From: Methanoculleus frigidifontis
GTDB lineage: Archaea; Halobacteriota; Methanomicrobia; Methanomicrobiales; Methanoculleaceae
Length of the DNA stretch: 64,000 nt
Assembly: GCF_030464345.1 (NCBI RefSeq)
Contig: NZ_VCYH01000005.1
Location: forward strand, 62,001-126,000
Direction: 5' to 3'
The notes beneath the pieces are model-generated. The model had not been told where the DNA came from. It ran no database searches and saw only the letters and a list, made by a program, of their open reading frames with translations. This document shows, piece after piece, positions 25,124-33,010 of the stretch (its first letter is position 1; every line of letters starts with the position of its first letter). The position numbers and the translations under genes are program-made.

Positions 25124-26560
25124 ATGGAGATCGAGCTTGAAATCGTCCTTGGTATCATCCTGGTACTCAACATACTCTTTGCCATCATTATCGTCTTCGT
25201 TGAGCGGAAAAATCCCACGGCAGCGCTTGCGTGGCTGATGGTGCTCTTCTTCCTGCCACCGATCGGGTTTCTGCTCTACCTGATCTTCGGCCAGAACTAC
25301 ACCCGGCAGAAGATGTTCGCCGTCAAGGAGAAGGACGATCGGATCCTGCGGGCGATCTTCGAAGAGCAGCATCGAGACCTGGTTGACCGGACATACCGGT
25401 TCTCGAACCCGGATGCGGAGCCCTACCGTGACACCATCTTTGCCCTGCTCCAGAGCAACCGGGCATTTTTGACTGAATATAACCAGGTCGACCTCTACAC
25501 CGACGGAAGAGAGATGTTCGACGCGCTCTTTGCGGCGATACGGGGAGCACGCCATCACATTCACCTGGAGTATTTCATCATCAACAACGACGACCTCGGG
25601 CGAGCGATCGTCGGCGCCCTCGCGGAGAAGGCGCGTGAGGGCGTCGAGGTCCGGCTGCTCTTCGATGCGTTGGGGACGCGGGCAGGTGGCGGGTCGAAGG
25701 AGGCCTTTCACGAACTGACCGATGCCGGCGGGAAGATCGGCGTCTTCTTCCCCTCGATCTACCGGCTCAACTACCGCAACCACCGCAAGATCGCCATCAT
25801 CGACGGAACGGTCGGGTTCATCGGCGGGTTCAATATCGGCGACGAGTATCTGGGCATAGGGGCGATGGGGTACTGGCGCGATACCGCGATACGGATCGCC
25901 GGCGCGGCGGTCTACCTGCTGCAGCTCCGGTTCTTCCTGGACTGGCACTTCGCGACGGAAGAGGAACTGGAGGCGACCGGGCAGTACTTCCCGGAGATCG
26001 AAGGGCTCGGCGCCACTCCGGTTCAGATAGTCTCCGGCGGCCCCGACACGCGGTGGAACCCCATCAAAGAGGGCTACCTCAAGCTGATCAACTCCGCCCG
26101 CGAGTCGGTCTACATCCAGACACCCTACTTCATCCCGGACGACAGCGTATCCGACGCCCTGCGTCTCTCCGCTCTTTCCGGTGTCGACGTGCGGGTGATG
26201 GTCCCCTGCAAACCCGACCATCCCTTCGTCTACTGGGCGACCCTCTCCTTCATCGGCGACCTGCTCGACTCCGGCGTGCGGGCGTATACCTACGACAACG
26301 GGTTCATCCATGCCAAGACGATCGTGATCGACGGAAAAGCGGGCTCCGTCGGCAGTGCGAACTGGGACGTGCGGAGTTTCCGGCTGAACTTCGAGGCGAA
26401 CGCCGTCTTTTACGATTCATCCGTCGGCAGTGAGATGAAGCGGCGGTTCGAGCAGGATCTCACTGTCTGCACCGAGATTACGGCCGAACGCTACCGTGCG
26501 CGTTCCCGCCGGGTACGGTTTAAAGAGTCGATATCCCGGCTTTTCTCGCCGCTCGGATGA
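25124..26560 (+). CDS. cls: Cardiolipin synthase (phospholipase D superfamily)
   Basis: Membrane enzyme of 478 residues that joins two phospholipids (in archaea, archaetidylglycerol) to make cardiolipin-type dimers. Two N-terminal helices (about 5-25 and 35-55) precede two PLD domains. HxKx4D motif 1 is HRKIAIIDG at residue 220 and motif 2 HAKTIVIDG at residue 396, each followed by the Gly/Asn-rich strand (GGFN and GSANWD). AAGGAGT upstream supports ATG 25124. It is a single gene, convergent with the PHP gene. Confidence 0.9.
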   Translation: MEIELEIVLGIILVLNILFAIIIVFVERKNPTAALAWLMVLFFLPPIGFLLYLIFGQNYTRQKMFAVKEKDDRILRAIFEEQHRDLVDRTYRFSNPDAEPYRDTIFALLQSNRAFLTEYNQVDLYTDGREMFDALFAAIRGARHHIHLEYFIINNDDLGRAIVGALAEKAREGVEVRLLFDALGTRAGGGSKEAFHELTDAGGKIGVFFPSIYRLNYRNHRKIAIIDGTVGFIGGFNIGDEYLGIGAMGYWRDTAIRIAGAAVYLLQLRFFLDWHFATEEELEATGQYFPEIEGLGATPVQIVSGGPDTRWNPIKEGYLKLINSARESVYIQTPYFIPDDSVSDALRLSALSGVDVRVMVPCKPDHPFVYWATLSFIGDLLDSGVRAYTYDNGFIHAKTIVIDGKAGSVGSANWDVRSFRLNFEANAVFYDSSVGSEMKRRFEQDLTVCTEITAERYRARSRRVRFKESISRLFSPLG

Positions 26561-26567
26561 CGGGGTG

Positions 26568-27443
26568 TCACCAAAGGCGGAACCGCCGCCGGATTGCCGG
26601 GAGGTGCTGCTCGGCGCGTGCCCGCAGAATGGGTGCGGTATAGGGGAGGTGCTGCGGGAGAACTGCAGCTCCCATCACTGCTTTTGCAAAAAAGTGCTTT
26701 TCCTGCCCGATAACGACCGTCCTGCGCCCGAGAATGGCCTCGAGAAACTCCTCGACCGTCCCGGCGCGGGCGCAGGTGACGACACCCCCGAGTTCGTGCA
26801 GGAGGTGACTGTCGGTGCCCCCCGTCCGCCCGAGATCGTGCCGCCGGGCGAGAGCCGCTGCTCTCAGGTTGTGGGCTCGGGCCATCCCGCCGCAGATCAC
26901 CTCGAGTGCGTCGAGTCGGGAGAAGATATCCTCTTGCGTGCAGCCCGTTGCGATGCACCGCCCGACTCCCCGGTTCAGGAAGGCATATCCGCAGGGATGC
27001 GCCTCCGCCGCGACACACGGGTAGCCCTCGCGCGCCGCGAGGATCTCCTCCGTGTTCAGGCGGATCCCGATGTACGGACTCGTCTGTTTATTCCTCTCCA
27101 CATAGCGGCGGTAAAACTCAGTGAGATCGGAGATTGAGAAGAAGTAGAGGAGGATATGCGGCCCGTCCCCGGCGCTGATCTCGATCCCGGGTACGACGGG
27201 GACGCCGGTCTTCAGCCGCTCCGCCTCGAGCACGCCGCTGATCTGGTTGTGATCGGTGATGGCGAGCCCGATCCCCTGTCGGGCAGCGAGCTTGAGCGCG
27301 TCACGCACCCGCGTCGGCGAGTCCGAGTGGTTTGTGTGGACGTGGAGATCGGCAGGCAGAAACCCTTCAGTGCGCATCTGCTCCGGGTCGGGTTTTTCAA
27401 AGAGGATAGCTTCACGGAAGGGATCGATGTCGGGCTGTCTCAC
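26568..27443 (-). CDS. PHP-domain metal-dependent phosphoesterase
   Basis: Protein of 291 residues with the PHP metal-site motifs in order: DLHVHTNHSD (about 32), AITDHNQ (about 63), PGIEIS (about 84), EAHPCG (about 145) and GGTDSHL (about 208). Such proteins hydrolyse phosphoesters or nucleic-acid ends; the closest functional group (TrpH-like) acts on nucleoside 3',5'-bisphosphates. The middle has a Cys pair (GRCIATGC). It is the last gene of a six-gene minus-strand run, 48 bases after a SpoIIAA-like gene. Confidence 0.82.
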   Translation of the reverse strand: MRQPDIDPFREAILFEKPDPEQMRTEGFLPADLHVHTNHSDSPTRVRDALKLAARQGIGLAITDHNQISGVLEAERLKTGVPVVPGIEISAGDGPHILLYFFSISDLTEFYRRYVERNKQTSPYIGIRLNTEEILAAREGYPCVAAEAHPCGYAFLNRGVGRCIATGCTQEDIFSRLDALEVICGGMARAHNLRAAALARRHDLGRTGGTDSHLLHELGGVVTCARAGTVEEFLEAILGRRTVVIGQEKHFFAKAVMGAAVLPQHLPYTAPILRARAEQHLPAIRRRFRLW

Positions 27444-27491
27444 GGATCATCCGGTCTGCCCCCGGGAAGAAAAAGGGTTCGATCGTCCCTC

Positions 27492-27872
27492 TCATCTCCC
27501 TCCCGCCTCCCGGCGCAGCCACGTCCATGCATCGTCGAGGCGTGTCTCCGGGAAATAGCGGACGTCGGTCCTGATAAAGCCGACGAAGAGCCCCGGCAGC
27601 CGGTTCATCCACTCCTGCCACCGTTCTCCGCCGACGACGGCAATACGGTCGACTCTGGTGATATGCGGCCAGTTCTTCAGGTCTTCCCACGCGCCATGCG
27701 GCATCCACCCGCGAAAATTGACGATCTGAAAGAGAATGCGGGCGTTGCCGTGCTCCCTGACCGCCCGGTCAAGCGGCGGGAGCAGGACATTGTTGTACTC
27801 ATCCCGGGTCATCCTGCCGTCGAATGCAAACCCGATGACATCGTCCGAACTTTCCGGCAGTACCTCGATCAT
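27492..27872 (-). CDS. SpoIIAA-like (STAS-fold) protein, copy 1
   Basis: A protein of about 126 residues with the SpoIIAA-like fold: IEVLPESSDDVIGFAFDGRMTRDEY at the start, a central ARILFQIVNFRGW strand-turn, DRIAVVGGERWQEWMNRL, and the DAWTWLRRE ending. The family usually binds lipids or partner proteins at membranes. Met12 (27872) is chosen so that the protein begins like its two neighbours. The conserved serine of sporulation antagonists is not evident. Confidence 0.75.
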   Translation of the reverse strand: MIEVLPESSDDVIGFAFDGRMTRDEYNNVLLPPLDRAVREHGNARILFQIVNFRGWMPHGAWEDLKNWPHITRVDRIAVVGGERWQEWMNRLPGLFVGFIRTDVRYFPETRLDDAWTWLRREAGGR

Positions 27873-27950
27873 GGACGACACCCTGGCACGATGGGGGATA
27901 AGCATTTCGGGTGTTGCCGGGGAATCCGGATCTCCCGGCGTTCTCCTCCC

Positions 27951-28361
27951 TTAACGCCGTCCTGACGATGCTGCTGTCGTCACGGTGTGCTCTCCTCCCA
28001 GACTCACCCATTTCCACGCCTCTTCATCCTGTTCGTCGGAAAAGAGCCGAATCTCTGTGTCGCCTCCACCGATGAAGGACTGCACCAGACTGCTCATCCA
28101 GATTGCCCGGCTTTCATCGCCGACGACGGCCACTCTCCGGACAAATTCGAGGGCTGCCATCGCTGCCGGATCCTGCAGAGCCCGCGACAGCGATTCGCCT
28201 TCAAAGCCCGCAATCTCGATCAGCAGGTGAATCGTGCCGTATTCGTCGTGCAGCCGTCTGAGGGAGGGCAGGAAAATCCCGGAGAAATCGTGATCGGTGA
28301 GGCGATCGCTGATCCGAAAGCCGATGATGTTCCCGACACTCGCATACAGCAGTTCAATCAT
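27951..28361 (-). CDS. SpoIIAA-like (STAS-fold) protein, copy 2
   Basis: A 136-residue paralogue of the two flanking SpoIIAA-like genes. Shared points are the start MIELLYASVGNIIGFRISDRLT, the strand IHLLIEIAGFEG, RRVAVVGDES and the ending EEAWKWV. It has an extra Ser/Thr-rich tail. It lies 24 bases after the coiled-coil membrane protein gene and 78 before copy 1. Confidence 0.75.
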   Translation of the reverse strand: MIELLYASVGNIIGFRISDRLTDHDFSGIFLPSLRRLHDEYGTIHLLIEIAGFEGESLSRALQDPAAMAALEFVRRVAVVGDESRAIWMSSLVQSFIGGGDTEIRLFSDEQDEEAWKWVSLGGEHTVTTAASSGRR

Positions 28362-28385
28362 ACCCGTCCACTCGTGCTCTGAGGG

Positions 28386-28817
28386 TCATATAGGTATGGA
28401 CGGGCTGGCATACTGCCGGTGCCATGCAACCCGCAGTGCATGAACCTCATCGGCGATTGCTCCGGCTGCTTCAGGGGCGCTTGCGCCGTCGGGGAGAGCC
28501 GCGAGTCTTCGGTCGAGGGCGGCGTAGGTCGTCTCGATCTCATCGATCTCCACCTCTTTCTCTTCGGCCGTGCGCCGCAGGTGTTCAACGGCAGCGGAGA
28601 CCTTCTCCCGCGCTTCCCAGGGCGCCGTACTCGTGTTTCTCTGCTCAAGATGCTCCAGCTCGACGAGTGCCTGATCGAGTTCGAGGAGCGCGTCGTCGAA
28701 CCGGTCATCGGCCTTTTGCGGAGATGAGGCTGCGACCAGCGTGAAGATGCCCGCAAAAAACAGGACAAGTGCCAGAAGGAAGTAGACTCGTACGGTTTTC
28801 TCTCCCGCCGGCTCCAT
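28386..28817 (-). CDS. Single-pass membrane protein with coiled coil
   Basis: Protein of 143 residues: one N-terminal transmembrane segment (about 9-30, VYFLLALVLFFAGIFTLVA) and a long Glu/Leu-rich helix (LDQALVELEHLEQRN, then EEKEVEIDEIETTYAALDRRL) that should form an extracytoplasmic coiled coil. No enzyme motif. Met20 of the longer frame (28817) is chosen because the added 19 residues are very basic and overlap the upstream stop. It sits between two SpoIIAA-like genes, so it may be their membrane partner (inference). Confidence 0.62.
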   Translation of the reverse strand: MEPAGEKTVRVYFLLALVLFFAGIFTLVAASSPQKADDRFDDALLELDQALVELEHLEQRNTSTAPWEAREKVSAAVEHLRRTAEEKEVEIDEIETTYAALDRRLAALPDGASAPEAAGAIADEVHALRVAWHRQYASPSIPI

Positions 28818-28837
28818 CGGATCCCTCTCCCGGACTA

Positions 28838-29218
28838 TCAGGGAGTGACGCCTCCTTCGTGCAGCCAGTCCCATGCTTCTTGAAGCTCGCCGGTTCGGAA
28901 ATGCCGGATCCGGGTGTCGATGCGCGACAGGAGCATATCGGAGATGGCGGCTGCCAGCGCTTCCGCGGTCGAATCCCCGACGACGGCAATCCGCCTGATC
29001 TTCCTGATCAAGGGCAAGTTCTTCAACTCCTCAATGAATGCTTCGGGTGTCTCCCCTTCGAGCCGGTCAAGGTGCAGCAGCAGATGGGCGTAGCCGTAGG
29101 TGGTGGCAACCCGGCCGAGTTCCGGGATGAGTATTGCCTTCGCTTCTTCCCCGGTCAGCACGCCGCTGATCCGATATCCGACAATCCTCCCGGAGGCTCC
29201 GGCCATCCGCTCGAACAT
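28838..29218 (-). CDS. SpoIIAA-like (STAS-fold) protein, copy 3
   Basis: A 126-residue member of the local family: GRIVGYRISGVLTGEEAKAIL, HLLLHLDRLEGETPEAF, RRIAVVGDSTAE and QEAWDWLHEG. ATG 29218 gives a protein matching copies 1 and 2 from the first residues. The same frame stays open far upstream only because it overlaps the AI-2E gene out of frame. Spacing to the upstream AI-2E gene is 77 bases and to the downstream membrane protein 20 bases. Confidence 0.78.
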   Translation of the reverse strand: MFERMAGASGRIVGYRISGVLTGEEAKAILIPELGRVATTYGYAHLLLHLDRLEGETPEAFIEELKNLPLIRKIRRIAVVGDSTAEALAAAISDMLLSRIDTRIRHFRTGELQEAWDWLHEGGVTP

Positions 29219-29295
29219 GCTCTTCACCCTATCAGTGCGGGAAGAAATAGGTTGCGGGTCATACCGGCCTTGCATACCGGAGTCCCGCCGGACGG

Positions 29296-30345
29296 TCAGT
29301 TCTGTGACGCTCTCTCTTTGCTGTTCCCGGAGCTCATCAGTGCGGCCAGCCACCGGGTTTCTTCCCAGACCTCGAGCACCATCTTCACCGCCAGGGTGAG
29401 CGGCACGGCCAGAAAGACGCCCGCCCCGCCGAGTATGAACCCCCAGAAGACGACGGAGAAGAGGACGACAAAGGGGGAGAGATCGAGACCCTGGCCGGCC
29501 ATCTGGGGGAAGAGGACATTCTCTGCGAGTGCGTTGACGATCGTCACGCCGACAAGGACAATCACAACCCCGGGGAGCCCGAGTTCCAGCCACGCCAGCA
29601 CCGTGGCCGGGAGTGCCGCCAGGGCAAGGCCGATGTAGGGGATATAACTCAGAATAAACGTGAGAAGTCCCCAGAGAAGGGCGAAGTCCACGCCCAGCAC
29701 ATAGAGCAGCGCCGCGACGCCCGCACCGGTGATCAGGTTCACCTTCGTCCTGACGATCATATAGTCGATGAGGAGCCTGCTCGACTGCCTGATCCGCTCC
29801 AGCATCCTGCTGTCCGTCCCGAACCGGCGCTCGATATCGGCGGTAAAATGGGAGGCCTCCAGCAGCAGGAACCCCGTGGCGATGACGATCAGAATGGCAT
29901 CGAAGAGAGCACCGCCGAAACTGCCTGCAAAGGCGGCCAGTTGCTGGATCAGCATTCCCCGGTCGATGAGGTCGAATATCTGGATTGATGCAGGTTCGAC
30001 CCCGTAGTCTGCCAGAAACAATTCGAGGAGCGCGAGCTGGATGTTCAGCTGCTCCTGGTAGGTGGGCAGCGCGTTGACAATCTGGACGAGTGCCGCCCCG
30101 ACGAATGCGCTTACAAGAAGGAAGCCGGCAATGAGCCCCGTGAGGATCACTCCCAGCGCTGCGAGGGGCGGGACACCGTGGCGTACCAGCCACCGGAGGA
30201 GTGGGGTGGTGATCATGGCAAGAAAGACGGCCAGGAGGAGCGGGCCGAGGATCGGCGTTGCGGCCCGGATGCCGGCCAGGATGATCACGATTGCCGCTCC
30301 GACGATGATAAAACGAACCGGAGGCGAGAGGTTCCGCTCGGTCAT
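29296..30345 (-). CDS. AI-2E family transporter, second copy
   Basis: Eight-helix membrane protein of 349 residues with the same architecture as the gene at 19.3 kb: PILGPLLLAVFLAMITTPLLR at the start, a long loop region, LLWGLLTFILSYIPYIGLALAALP, and GFILGGAGVFLAVPLTLAVKMVLEVWEETRWLA in parts at the end. Sequences have clearly diverged, so the duplication is not recent. It heads the six-gene minus-strand run including the SpoIIAA-like proteins, which suggests a membrane-centred process shared by these products. Confidence 0.85.
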   Translation of the reverse strand: MTERNLSPPVRFIIVGAAIVIILAGIRAATPILGPLLLAVFLAMITTPLLRWLVRHGVPPLAALGVILTGLIAGFLLVSAFVGAALVQIVNALPTYQEQLNIQLALLELFLADYGVEPASIQIFDLIDRGMLIQQLAAFAGSFGGALFDAILIVIATGFLLLEASHFTADIERRFGTDSRMLERIRQSSRLLIDYMIVRTKVNLITGAGVAALLYVLGVDFALLWGLLTFILSYIPYIGLALAALPATVLAWLELGLPGVVIVLVGVTIVNALAENVLFPQMAGQGLDLSPFVVLFSVVFWGFILGGAGVFLAVPLTLAVKMVLEVWEETRWLAALMSSGNSKERASQN

Positions 30346-30505
30346 GGACGTATGTTTGTAATGCGCCGCCGCTGTATGTAAGATTTCCTGTAGGTCTCTT
30401 CCCCGGCGCTCCGCTCCGGGATATGCGTCTCCGGGATGCCTGCGTGGAACGATGCAGTGAGTACGGTCGCCGACAATGAAGCGGTGATGCGGATGGAAAA
30501 GCCAG

Positions 30506-30580
30506 TGGGCCCGGAGGGATTCGAACCCACGACCGCCCGGTTATGAGCCGGGCGCTCTGACCGGACTAAGCTACGGGCCC
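30506..30580 (-). tRNA. tRNA with CAT anticodon (probably tRNA-Ile2, otherwise elongator Met)
   Basis: A 75-base cloverleaf read on the minus strand: acceptor stem GGGCCCG paired with CGGGCCC, discriminator A, anticodon stem CCCGG-CTCATAA-CCGGG with anticodon CAT, and T-loop GGTTCGAATCC. No intron and no encoded CCA. The GGGCCCG acceptor end is like archaeal isoleucine tRNAs, favouring the CAT-reading Ile2 species whose C34 is modified to agmatidine; elongator methionine tRNA is the alternative. Confidence 0.92.
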
Positions 30581-31065
30581 AAATGTGATAGAATCCGGAC
30601 GTCTGTGTGGAAACGGCACAAGCGCTCTGCGTTTCCCGAAAATCCCGATGCATATACAGATTGCTGTTAATGGATAAAAAATTTTTGAGCGTCCGCGGCC
30701 CCGGCATCTCTGGCACCGCGAGTCTGCCCGGACTTCCGTTTCCCGGTTGCATGTGCTCCGCTCTGCCGGGTTCCTGTGCCCTGCTCCGACCTGGATCATG
30801 CGGGCCGGTTGCAACTTCTCTGCAGTGGCGTAGGACGAAATCGACGCATTGTGCAGGGTACTGGAATAAATCGACCCTGGGAAAGGAAGTTCTCTATTGG
30901 AGCTGTTTTCTCTTTCCAAATCTCTATATCTCTCCTATTTGCCGGAAACATATTTTGATGCATAGCCATGAGTCCGAATCTATATATAGTCTCAATAAAA
31001 ACGCAGATATGTCCATACTCTGGCGTGTCACCGGACGCCGGAAAACGGAATAATCGGTGTTTTAC
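30581..31065. other. Long intergenic region with the promoter of the betaine-binding protein
   Basis: Mixed GC- then AT-rich sequence. A BRE/TATA, CCGAATC then TATATATAGT (30980-30990), is well placed for the 31066 gene with a leader of about 60 bases. Other AT-rich stretches (about 30650 and 30925-30960) may be further promoter elements. An open plus-strand frame from 30607 to 31053 has Cys/Pro-rich, unprotein-like composition and is not called. Confidence 0.5.
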
Positions 31066-31956
31066 ATGAATTTGAAGAGTATAGGTCTTTTTTGCATTGT
31101 TGGCATTCTGGTTGTGCTCTGCACAGTCGGTGCCGGATGCACTGGAACTACCAGTCCTGGGACTGGAGACGGAAGTGACGAACCCAAAACCATTGAGATG
31201 GTCTACACCCCGTGGGGAACGGCTATCTCCAGCGCGAACGTCATGAAGCAGGTCCTTGAGGAGGCCGGGTACGATGTCGAGCTCAAGCAGGTTGACGTCG
31301 GTCTCGCCTTCCAGGCTGTCGCCGGCGGCAACGTCGACTGCTTCATCGATGCATGGGTCCCCTCATGCCACGGGAGCTACATGAACGAGTACGAGGGTCA
31401 GATGGATTTCGTCCGCTACAACATGGAAGGCACGCGCTGCGGCCTTGTTGTCCCGTCGTACGTCACCATCGACTCGATCGATGAGCTGAACAGCGTCAAA
31501 GACAAGTTCGACGGACAGATCATCGGCATCGAGCCGGGTGCCGGCATCATGGGGCAGAGCGAGGACGCAATCGAGGAGTACGGTCTCGACTATACGGTCA
31601 TCGCCGGTAGTGAGGTCGGCATGCTCACGACTCTCTCGTCTGCCATCGACAAGGAGGAGTGGGTCGTCGTGACCGGGTGGACGCCGCACTGGAAGTTCGC
31701 CCGCTGGGACCTGAAGTACCTCGACGACCCGAAGGGTGTCTACGGCGGTGAAGAGTACATCGCAACCCTCGCACGCCTGGGCCTGCAGGAGGATAAGCCC
31801 GAAGCTTACGCCATCCTCGAGCGGTTCCACTGGACCGCCGATGACATGTGCGAAGTGATGTACGCCATCGAGCAGGGCATCCCTGAAGATGAGGCCGCTG
31901 CTGCCTGGATCGCCGGGAATCACGACCAGGTCGACGCCTGGCTCGGGAAGGCATAA
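31066..31956 (+). CDS. Glycine betaine / proline betaine ABC-transporter substrate-binding lipoprotein (OpuAC-like)
   Basis: Extracytoplasmic solute receptor of 296 residues. The signal ends with lipobox VGAGC (Cys about 25). The mature protein has the OpuAC pattern: IEMVYTPWGTAISSANVMKQ, AGNVDCFIDAWVPSCHGSY-type ligand loop, VVPSYVTIDSIDEL, and VVTGWTPHWKFARWDLKYL with the Trp residues that cage quaternary amines. ATG 31066 is preferred to GTG 31057 because the basic N-region begins there. No permease or ATPase gene lies near it, so it must serve a transporter encoded elsewhere. A T-run (31965-31970) probably ends the message. Confidence 0.88.
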   Translation: MNLKSIGLFCIVGILVVLCTVGAGCTGTTSPGTGDGSDEPKTIEMVYTPWGTAISSANVMKQVLEEAGYDVELKQVDVGLAFQAVAGGNVDCFIDAWVPSCHGSYMNEYEGQMDFVRYNMEGTRCGLVVPSYVTIDSIDELNSVKDKFDGQIIGIEPGAGIMGQSEDAIEEYGLDYTVIAGSEVGMLTTLSSAIDKEEWVVVTGWTPHWKFARWDLKYLDDPKGVYGGEEYIATLARLGLQEDKPEAYAILERFHWTADDMCEVMYAIEQGIPEDEAAAAWIAGNHDQVDAWLGKA

Positions 31957-32255
31957 ATCTCCTATTTTTTAAAGCCGGCGGGAGGGGCGAGCAGGTCGTC
32001 CGGCCGGAGATGCTGTGGAAGATCGTTTGGCACGCCCCCCCGTTCAGCAATGTTTACGTGCCCAATCCCGCGGCAGTTCGTTGGAAACCCTGAAAAGGGT
32101 GGCAGTTTAGCCTTATTTTGGAAGTAGACAAGGATCGTTCCCTCGTCCCCGACATGCCGGACGGGTTACGGGCAGGGAACGTGTATCAAACTGTATACCG
32201 TGGGGTCTCCAACAGAAATACAATTGGTCACTGGTATGAATGTAAAAAAGGAAGA

Positions 32256-32328
32256 CGCCGCCAACAGGACTCGAACCTGTGACATGCTGGTTAACAGCCA
32301 GCCACTCTACCAACTGAGTTATGGCGGC
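32256..32328 (-). tRNA. tRNA-Asn (GTT)
   Basis: A 73-base cloverleaf on the minus strand: acceptor GCCGCCA paired with TGGCGGC, D-arm ACTCAGTTGGTAGAGT, anticodon arm GCTGGCTGTTAACCAGC with anticodon GTT, and T-arm ACAGGTTCGAGTCCTGT, discriminator G. No intron, CCA not encoded. TTTAATAG at about 32365 may be its TATA box. Confidence 0.95.
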
Positions 32329-32365
32329 ACACCGGAGTGCTCTAACAAGGTCGGCATGAAGGCTA

Positions 32366-32665
32366 TTAAAGATTGCGGGAATTTTCCCGTTTCAGCGTCT
32401 GCAGGAGCTCGATCAGCTCGTCGACCTGGCCGTCCAGAGCCCGGATCAGTTCGTCAGCGCGTGCCGTGGCTACCGCGCCCGCCGGCGAGGCGCGGATATA
32501 TCCTTCCTGCTCCAGGATCCGCAGCGAGTAGCGGACGCGGTGGTAGGGGAGGTCAAGGACGTCCGATAGTTTCATGATGCCGATGGGCTGGTGCTCGGCG
32601 ACCGCCCGTATCACCTGGAGGTGCCGGGTCACCCGCTCTATCTCGGCCTTCAGTTTCTCAAGCAT
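32366..32665 (-). CDS. Small winged-helix protein with C-terminal coiled coil
   Basis: Protein of 99 residues. A helix (LEKLKAEIERVTRHLQVIRAV in part) leads to a winged helix: GIMKLSDVLDLPYHRVRYSLRILEQEGYI is helix 2, turn, recognition helix and wing. The last 35 residues form an amphipathic helix (ELIRALDGQVDELIELLQTL) likely to dimerise. Probably a transcription regulator; ligand and targets unknown. Confidence 0.75.
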   Translation of the reverse strand: MLEKLKAEIERVTRHLQVIRAVAEHQPIGIMKLSDVLDLPYHRVRYSLRILEQEGYIRASPAGAVATARADELIRALDGQVDELIELLQTLKRENSRNL

Positions 32666-32720
32666 ACTCGCCGTTCCATACTCGCTGTTCCTCGTTCCTG
32701 TTCCGAAAATTCTGTTATCC

Positions 32721-32951
32721 TTATGCGTGCTCGTCCAGCCAGAGTTTCGTTGCGGCGTAGCGTTTCCGGAACGACAACGATGAGACCAGTGCGATGGCTA
32801 TCAGCACGACGGCGATGGCAACGGCTGTGGTGCTTGACGAGTATCTGAAGAGCACGAAGGCCGCCATCGCAGCACAGAGGATGATGATATTCAGAATGAC
32901 CGTCAGGACGACAAACTTCCCTTTAAAAACCTGCTTGGTTGCCTCATCCAT
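32721..32951 (-). CDS. Small two-helix membrane protein
   Basis: Protein of 76 residues with two hydrophobic helices (about 13-35 and 42-60), a short polar N-terminus and a basic C-terminal tail (RKRYAATKLWLDEHA). No family recognised. It is divergent from the M24 peptidase gene, about 60 bases apart, and follows no gene closely on its strand. Confidence 0.6.
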   Translation of the reverse strand: MDEATKQVFKGKFVVLTVILNIIILCAAMAAFVLFRYSSSTTAVAIAVVLIAIALVSSLSFRKRYAATKLWLDEHA

Positions 32952-33010
32952 TATTCATACTTGAGCATGATGGTAAAAGTACTTGTGGTTTTACCGGGAG
33001 AGAGGATGGG

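Noticed and set aside
24866-26311. Open frame on the minus strand opposite cardiolipin synthase
   Set aside because: The sense strand carries both HKD motifs; the antisense product has none and spans the promoter.
29219-30193. In-frame upstream extension of SpoIIAA-like copy 3
   Set aside because: It overlaps the AI-2E gene out of frame; Arg/Pro-rich composition and no similarity, while ATG 29218 matches the paralogues.
30607-31053. 148-codon frame between tRNA and the betaine-binding gene
   Set aside because: Composition is unlike protein (scattered Cys/Pro/Gly), it runs through the promoter of the next gene and has no ribosome site.
32113-32313. Open frame over tRNA-Asn
   Set aside because: The translation (HVTGSSPVGG) is the common artefact of reading through a tRNA gene.
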